NCBI GenBank assembly: GCA_030762935.1 | Contig: CM060886.1 | Span: 31,288,509 to 31,352,508 of the forward strand | Source: Hymenopus coronatus | Taxonomy: Eukaryota > Arthropoda > Insecta > Mantodea > Hymenopodidae | DNA: 64,000 nt | Direction of reading: 5' to 3' | Made by a program: the position numbers and the translations under genes | Part shown: positions 58,719 through 64,000 of the stretch, piece after piece | Layout: the number at the start of each line of letters is the position of its first letter | Position numbering within the stretch: the stretch's first letter is position 1 | Notes under the pieces: generated by a model | Database searches by the model: none | Told to the model about the DNA's origin: nothing | The model's input: the letters and a program-made list of their open reading frames with translations, nothing else

Positions 58719-59474
58719 CTTAAACACTTATCTTGACCAATACACTCTGATTAACGCCCAACAAAAAAGGGCTGAAAGAGATAAGATTTTTGAAAACAAT
58801 ATCAACAATGCAGCATGCTCTCACAATGACTTGTTCTTCTTCTCTCAGTGAATATCAACAGAAACTTTAGAAATGAAACCAATTACAGAAAAGGTTAAAG
58901 AAGTAACAGTGCAATATAATTAAACTAACAAATAAGTTGAAATACTCAATGTGAGGATTCAAATAGTGAAAGTCAAATAAATAGGAAAAACTGCCTTATG
59001 AATGAATCTGATGGAAAAATATCCAAGACATTATTGATACAATTTTGAAGAAAGTGTAGAGAACTAAAAAGAAGAGTACAAGATGTGATGAAGACTACTA
59101 TGGCAGACATATAGAATTCCCTTCCATACAACTTTTAACGACAGTTAAAGACTGCAAATCTAGCACAGATGATTTCTACCTTACCCTCTAAATCTGCATT
59201 ATGTGTTCTTTTGCAAGTAGAGAGGTTTCTAGCAGAGAAACTTTCACCTGAATGTAACTTAAGAGGGAAATATTTTTTATTATGGTTGTGGCAGTTACAG
59301 TACTATACTAGTGTTGCTTCTGGAATTAATGTTCTGAGGAACATGCCCTGGAGCTTGTTCTCAGATTAATTCTTCATTACCTAAAGTGTCTAATGTTTTT
59401 TCCTACCAAGGAAATACAATCATAAAGGGCTGCAAAATCATGTATGAAATTGTCAAAAGTTACTAATAGCAGAC
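58719..59474. other. presumed intron, nothing recognised
   Basis: AT-rich sequence without recognised features. Confidence 0.5.
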
Positions 59475-61345
59475 TTTATAATTGAGGATCATTATTCCAA
59501 AACCTGCTTTCTTCAAAAATTGACTAAATGAGTTATACATTGCATCAGATACTAGTCAATAGCCCTCCTTCATCCTATGCAATAAGTTTTTCTAAACTGG
59601 CTTCATTCCCCTATGATTAACTGACAAAGTTCTGCCATTTTTGCAAAACTCGCTTTCTAATATGCAGGTATTTTTAGCCAAACTTGCTTTCTGTTTCGGA
59701 AGTTAATACCTCACAATCAAAGCAGTTAGCTTGGTGACATAAACATGTAATTTGATATTATACACCTGCAACAATGTGCAATAATCATATACAATAGTTG
59801 TGTTTGCTCAATTGTTGATTCGTATCATCTGATAATCAGTAGTGTAGCTACCTAAACTTAGAGATAGGTTGTTAAGAGGGCAAAACTTTGCGATTGTTAT
59901 TATACTCTTGGATATTGCAGAACTAGCTCCTAACTCAAGCTAGATTTTTAGAGGTATTTAAAGTATTCAGAAGCATGATACATTACTTCTCCATAAGAGC
60001 TCATAGCTTTATGCCCCTAGATCGCATCTTTGGTAATATTGAAAAAACATGTGGGAGGGGGAGAGAGGGAGGGAGAGATAGGGGGGGATATTATTTCTCC
60101 TAAAGAATATTAAGAAATACTAAACTTTCATGGAGTGCTGAAAGTGTTAGGAGCTGACTGGCATATTCATGATTTACAAAAGAAGTCAATGTAGATTTTG
60201 CAATCTGGGCTACCTTTCTTGTGTTATTGAGTATTCCCCTCTCCTCCCACAAAACTGTAAGTTAATATTTTGGTGAAATACACTTTTAGTGGTTGTCAGC
60301 TGAAGTGGAAGTACTAAAACCACGTTTTTAGTCATAGAAACCAATAATTGGTGACACTATTATGCTGCCAGAAGTCAACCATGTATAAGTAAAGAAGGCT
60401 CAAGACACTGCAAAATTCTTAACTTACATAAACATACCAGATGATGCCAAATTATTTTGTGAAACAGCGCTGGAAAGAAAAGAAACTAATGATATATACA
60501 AACAATTCCACTAATGCTATGGAACCTACTGAGCCCGAGGAGATAATATAACAACACATACGATTGAAGTCGTGCTCCTTCTCTCATTATTGTATCTATC
60601 TAGTATTTTGGCAAGAATATTTGAGCACTTGGAATGACTGTATAGTTATTGGTATAAACGAAAATTAAGAACTCTAAATTTTAAAATAATTATACAATTT
60701 TGTTCCTACGTGATATCAAACTGAAACTCTAACATTTAAACAATCAATTTGTTATAATACAAAGTGCAATATTTAATGCTTGTTCTTAATTAGTTATAAA
60801 TATGCAAACTGCAAGATATTTACAGGTTAAAAAACAAACAAAACAAAACCATCAATAAGGCTGGATAATGTGTTGTCGAGTATTTTATAAACTATTTATT
60901 ACAATAAATACACAACAGGTAACATACAAAATGCATTTTTGTTTTAAAGACTAACATTTTTCTACTGTAGTAAATCAGAAATACAAGAAGATTCTTTTGT
61001 TGCTGGACGATGTATACATTTAGAGAATATAAAAATATTTTTTAATATTTAAAATTCCATTTACCTGACATCATTAGCCTCTTCCTAGGATTTGTAACAT
61101 TATTTAAGATTTCAGAAAGCGAGTTTTGTAAAAATGATCATATTTTTAACCTTACTCACCGACTGGGCTCTTAAATAAAATTCTCCCTCCTGTTCTGATT
61201 TATTTGTGTCTAAAATACGTGTTGAACACCCAAAAAACAACATATGTAACTCTTTGTGCCTTCTCAATAATTAGTTTTTTGTGTCTCCTGAAAATTTGAG
61301 TTTTTTCACAAAGTAAGTTTTGGAAAAACGGTCCTCAATTGGCAA
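59475..61345. repeat. long diverged inverted-repeat element (~1.9 kb)
   Basis: Left arm motifs 'taattgaggatcattattcc', 'aaaacctgctttcttcaaaa' and 'ttgcaaaactcgctttctaa' (59478-59665) recur in reverse at 61110-61340 ('aagtaagttttggaaaaacg', 'tcctcaattgg', 'tcagaaagcgagttttgtaa'). The arms are about 200 bp with gaps. No coding frame between. A (G)n/(GA)n tract at 60053-60090. Could be a non-autonomous DNA transposon or two opposed copies of a short repeat. Confidence 0.5.
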
Positions 61346-62249
61346 GAACATTTTTTATCTGTAGAACAAAATAAGTAGATTGTAATAATGCTTGCAGAAA
61401 AAAACTATTCATCTCAGAACATATAAATTACAGTCTATTTATATGTTATATTAACATGACTTGACATTATTTTAGCTTTCTGGTACCAATATTAAGACTA
61501 ATGATAAGATTTTTAATTTTAAAACTTTGCAAAAATAGGGTAATTATTAAAAAAATTCTAGATATTATATTTTTACAGATATTTCTCTAAGAAAAAATGT
61601 CACTTTATTGCTAAGGAGTGAAATGCAAGTGGAAATAGTTTCAATTGTCTACGAATTGCAGTTGTTGAAAAAGTCATACATTAAAAATGATAAATTTAAC
61701 ATGGCAGAGAAGGTACTTTGTTCCCTTAAGATAAAACTGTCATGCTGAACAACTATACTTGTTCTTTATTTGCTTTTATAGGTACTAAGATGGAATGTTG
61801 AATTAGACCTGAAAATTTCAAAGCTACAGCTGGGACTTGAACCATAGATGTTTGAATCTCTGTAAATATCCTCTTTCCTCTGAACTATCATAGTGAGATG
61901 CCCATACATGCATTAAAGTTTCTATGATTCACTTAACTTGATAAAGTTAAAAGGCAATCTCAAATAATCAGGATATGATATTTAAAGGCAACTTGCAACA
62001 TTGCAAATTTCAGCCACTTTTGGGGTTAATTTGTATCTACATGATAGCTTAACAGTAAGAGCTCTGGGGTTCTGAAGATTCATCATTTGAATTTCACCCT
62101 TGATATTGAATTTTCAAGTATTGATAATTCAACTATTTAACTATGCATATGTCAATAATGAGGATTTAAGACATATATAATGTTTCAGATCACAATGTTA
62201 AACTTGCATTTTTAACAACCCATAAACTTATGTTTCATTTACCTCCCTT
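61346..62249. other. presumed intron with SINE-like fragments
   Basis: At 61825-61905 (minus) 'tatggttcaagtcccagctg' resembles a box B with a plausible box A about 40 bp before it. At 62040-62105 (plus) a weaker tRNA-like pair appears. Otherwise AT-rich and unrecognised. Confidence 0.4.
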
Positions 62250-62477
62250 TTATAGACCAAAAATTTTTCTTTCTAACAGGTACTCCAATACCTGCTTACT
62301 ATCTTTGCTAAAAAGTTTAATTAAGGCTACCTTTCTGTCTAATTTCACCCATTTTCTATTTATAAACCTTTTCTTCCAAAGCCTGAAACTTCTCTACAAA
62401 ACATCTTGTGTACCCTATCCACAACTTCCCATCCACCATCTAGTCCCCATATTTCTACTCCATATAACATTTTTGCC

Positions 62478-62490
<13 letters not shown>
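62250..62490 (-). pseudogene. LINE RT C-terminal fragment
   Basis: Minus strand reads MAKMLYGVEIWGLDGGWEVV and DRVHKMFCREVSGFG, the post-RT 'LLYGAEIWG...VD.VQ..FCK..LG' segment of LINE proteins. Related to the equivalent part of the LINE at 33400 (AIWGRGMRVDVAWREVDKI). Stops follow. The plus-strand open frame here is an antisense shadow. Confidence 0.6.
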
Positions 62491-62512
<22 letters not shown>

Positions 62513-62513
62513 T
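62478..62513. repeat. (TA)n microsatellite
   Basis: Alternating TA tract interrupting the LINE fragment's distal end. Confidence 0.95.
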
Positions 62514-62744
62514 CTTTCTAGCCACCTGACATTTATTTGTACATATCCTCATTATTAGCATTCTTTATTGATGATATTGGTAAAAGTAATTACACTATTA
62601 TTATTATTGTTATTGTTATTAATAGTGGTGTTGGTAGTGGTAGCAGTAGTATTGGTATTGGCAAGAAAACAAAAAAAATGTACTGGATATAAAGGAGAAC
62701 ATGGGTTTACAATGTGGCAAGAAAACAACCTATGCTGATGAAAT
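62514..62744. other. low-complexity spacer
   Basis: Contains ATT/GTT and GGT/AGT triplet runs at 62595-62660. Nothing else recognised. Confidence 0.5.
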
Positions 62745-62940
62745 AAAATGGAATTTTATTTATGGATGCTCCGTAACTGCTGTGGTTCTCAACATCCTAT
62801 ACTATACTGGGCATGAAAGACTGCTTAATTTTGCTCAGAGGTCTCTTCATCAGTCTTGAGGTTCTTTTACGTGCCATAAATCTATGACACAGAACCAACG
62901 GTTTTACTTCTCTTCCGAAGGAAGTCATGCTAAGCCTGGG
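62745..62940 (-). mobile_element. SINE-A copy, head truncated
   Basis: 'ttttatttatggatgctccg', 'ttaattttgctcagaggtct', 'gttcttttacgtgccataaa' and 'cttccgaaggaagtcatgct', ending before the tRNA-like head. Confidence 0.8.
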
Positions 62941-63884
62941 CCGATGACACCCATATCCTGCATATGAGTACAAATAAATAAATAAAAACTATACACACCC
63001 TTCTTCCCAAATATAACATTTTTATTTGAAGGGGGAGGCATATTGTACACATGCTTCTACCAAAAGTAAACATCCAATTTTATTTTATTTTATTTAATAA
63101 ACTGAAACCTTACTTCTTGAAATAGTCAGAGTACTGAGTTTTCGTTAAAGTGTTTAAATCTCTTATTGCTGCAATAACCTTAAAGGTCTCTAGACAGCTT
63201 AGAATCAGATGATAACTATTAATTGAGGTTTACGAAAGTGGTCCCTAAAGCTAAGCAAGGATAGGCATCATGGTTTGAATACTCCCATAAATTAATGTTT
63301 AATCTTTTATTTTTGCCTTACTCTGGACAGTATGAAGTAATACTAATATTATTAATAATAATAATAATAATAATAATAAACCCCTAAAAACTTATATTAG
63401 GTTAAATATATACTTAAGCAAACCATTAACCTGCAAATTAATACCATAGAAGCCCTATCTAATATAGTTATTCAGAGACATATTTATCCCTCGCATTATA
63501 GCTGAATTATGACAATTATATTGAAATAGGTTATAGTCCATGGGTTAAAGAAATGACATGACCAGTCACATGGAGAGGGGCGAAGCCAGCAACTTAATCA
63601 TCTATAATTGTATATATGAATTTTAATAATATAATATAAACAAACGCCCACCAGCTCAGCCCATTACTGCACTAGACATTTAAGTAAATAACACATATTA
63701 ATATACTTATAAATAATATACAAGAATGTTCTCTTAAAAAATTAATGCTCAGAATGTGTGAGATGCATTAAAGTTGAACAATTTAGAACATGTGACATAG
63801 TTCAAAACTGTAAAATATAACTTTCACTTTGCACAATACAATTCTAAAGGAAAAATCATTGTCCAGTAAGGGCTGTAAAATGTA
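62941..63884. other. presumed intron with (TAA)n tract
   Basis: (TAA)n at 63349-63380. A mixed-composition stretch at 63540-63660 has no recognised identity. Confidence 0.5.
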
Positions 63885-64000
63885 AATGACATGTTATTTA
63901 TGGACGCTCTTTAACTGCTGTGGTTCTCAGCGTCCCATTCTAAATTGGGCGTGAAAGACCGCTTAATTTTGCTCAGAGGCCTCTCTAACAGGCTTGAGGT
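63885..64000 (-). mobile_element. SINE-A copy running off the window
   Basis: 'tgttatttatggacgctctt', 'ctcagcgtcccattctaaat', 'ttaattttgctcagaggcct' and 'ctctaacaggcttgaggt' up to the last base. The tRNA-like head would lie beyond 64000. Confidence 0.85.

Noticed and set aside
62230..62529. 99-codon plus-strand frame ending in Ile-Tyr repeats
   Set aside because: Antisense to a LINE RT fragment on the minus strand and running into a (TA)n tract.
1..64000. Bacterial or viral systems (CRISPR arrays, operons, provirus with LTRs)
   Set aside because: No direct-repeat/spacer arrays, no operon-like gene packing, and no paired LTRs or gag-pol of a retrovirus-like element; the repeats seen are eukaryotic SINE, LINE, Penelope and DNA transposons.

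Overview
This window looks like nuclear DNA of an arthropod. It is AT-rich and intron-dominated, and the only host gene I can recognise is split into small exons with GT/AG boundaries. Nearly everything else is transposable-element debris. The mix (several mariner/Tc1 lineages, DUF4817-type transposases, Penelope-like elements, jockey-lineage LINEs, tRNA-headed SINEs) suits a large arthropod genome, for example a hemimetabolous insect or a chelicerate. I cannot name the species from sequence alone.

Host gene: the middle part of ATG2, the autophagy lipid-transfer protein, runs on the minus strand. Eight exons read in order from high to low coordinate: 50311-50480, 42159-42328, 29762-29912, 20734-20939, 20042-20229, 10090-10640, 5928-6106 and 1406-1671. 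Every junction is phase-compatible and together they give 1,881 nt (about 627 codons). The N-terminal part lies beyond the right edge and the C-terminal part beyond the left edge. Apart from one intron of about 0.5 kb, the introns are 4-12 kb and packed with repeats. A possible further exon lies at 53529-53711 (low confidence).

Mobile elements, left to right: a LINE 3' fragment at 1-210; a degenerate mariner near 11-11.9 kb; a DUF4817 deletion derivative near 12.2-12.9 kb; a degenerate DUF4817 transposase at 15.1-16.3 kb; a non-autonomous TIR element carrying about four ~190-bp tandem units at 18384-19622; Penelope remnants at 21.1 and 22.3-22.7 kb; a mariner (24805-29491) split by a Penelope-like insertion (25918-29415) with an 11-bp target duplication; a mariner with both TIRs at 31476-32575; a LINE 3' half at 32.9-34.3 kb; a decayed jockey element (about 37.05-42.0 kb, minus) split by a younger 5'-truncated LINE (39374-41796) with an 11-bp target duplication; a second Penelope locus at 47.1-50.2 kb split by a jockey-lineage LINE; and a fairly young but disabled mariner at 52019-53465.

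An interspersed ~0.9-kb family (called R1 here) occurs more than ten times. It has subterminal inverted repeats, a 3' palindrome and an internal CA/GT microsatellite, often in same-orientation neighbouring pairs. At least four tRNA-headed SINE families (A-D here) are also present. The most notable structural pattern is that Penelope elements recur as head-to-head inverted partial copies at three loci. All mobile elements lie inside or upstream of ATG2 exons, so they probably sit in introns and are transcribed in its pre-mRNA.
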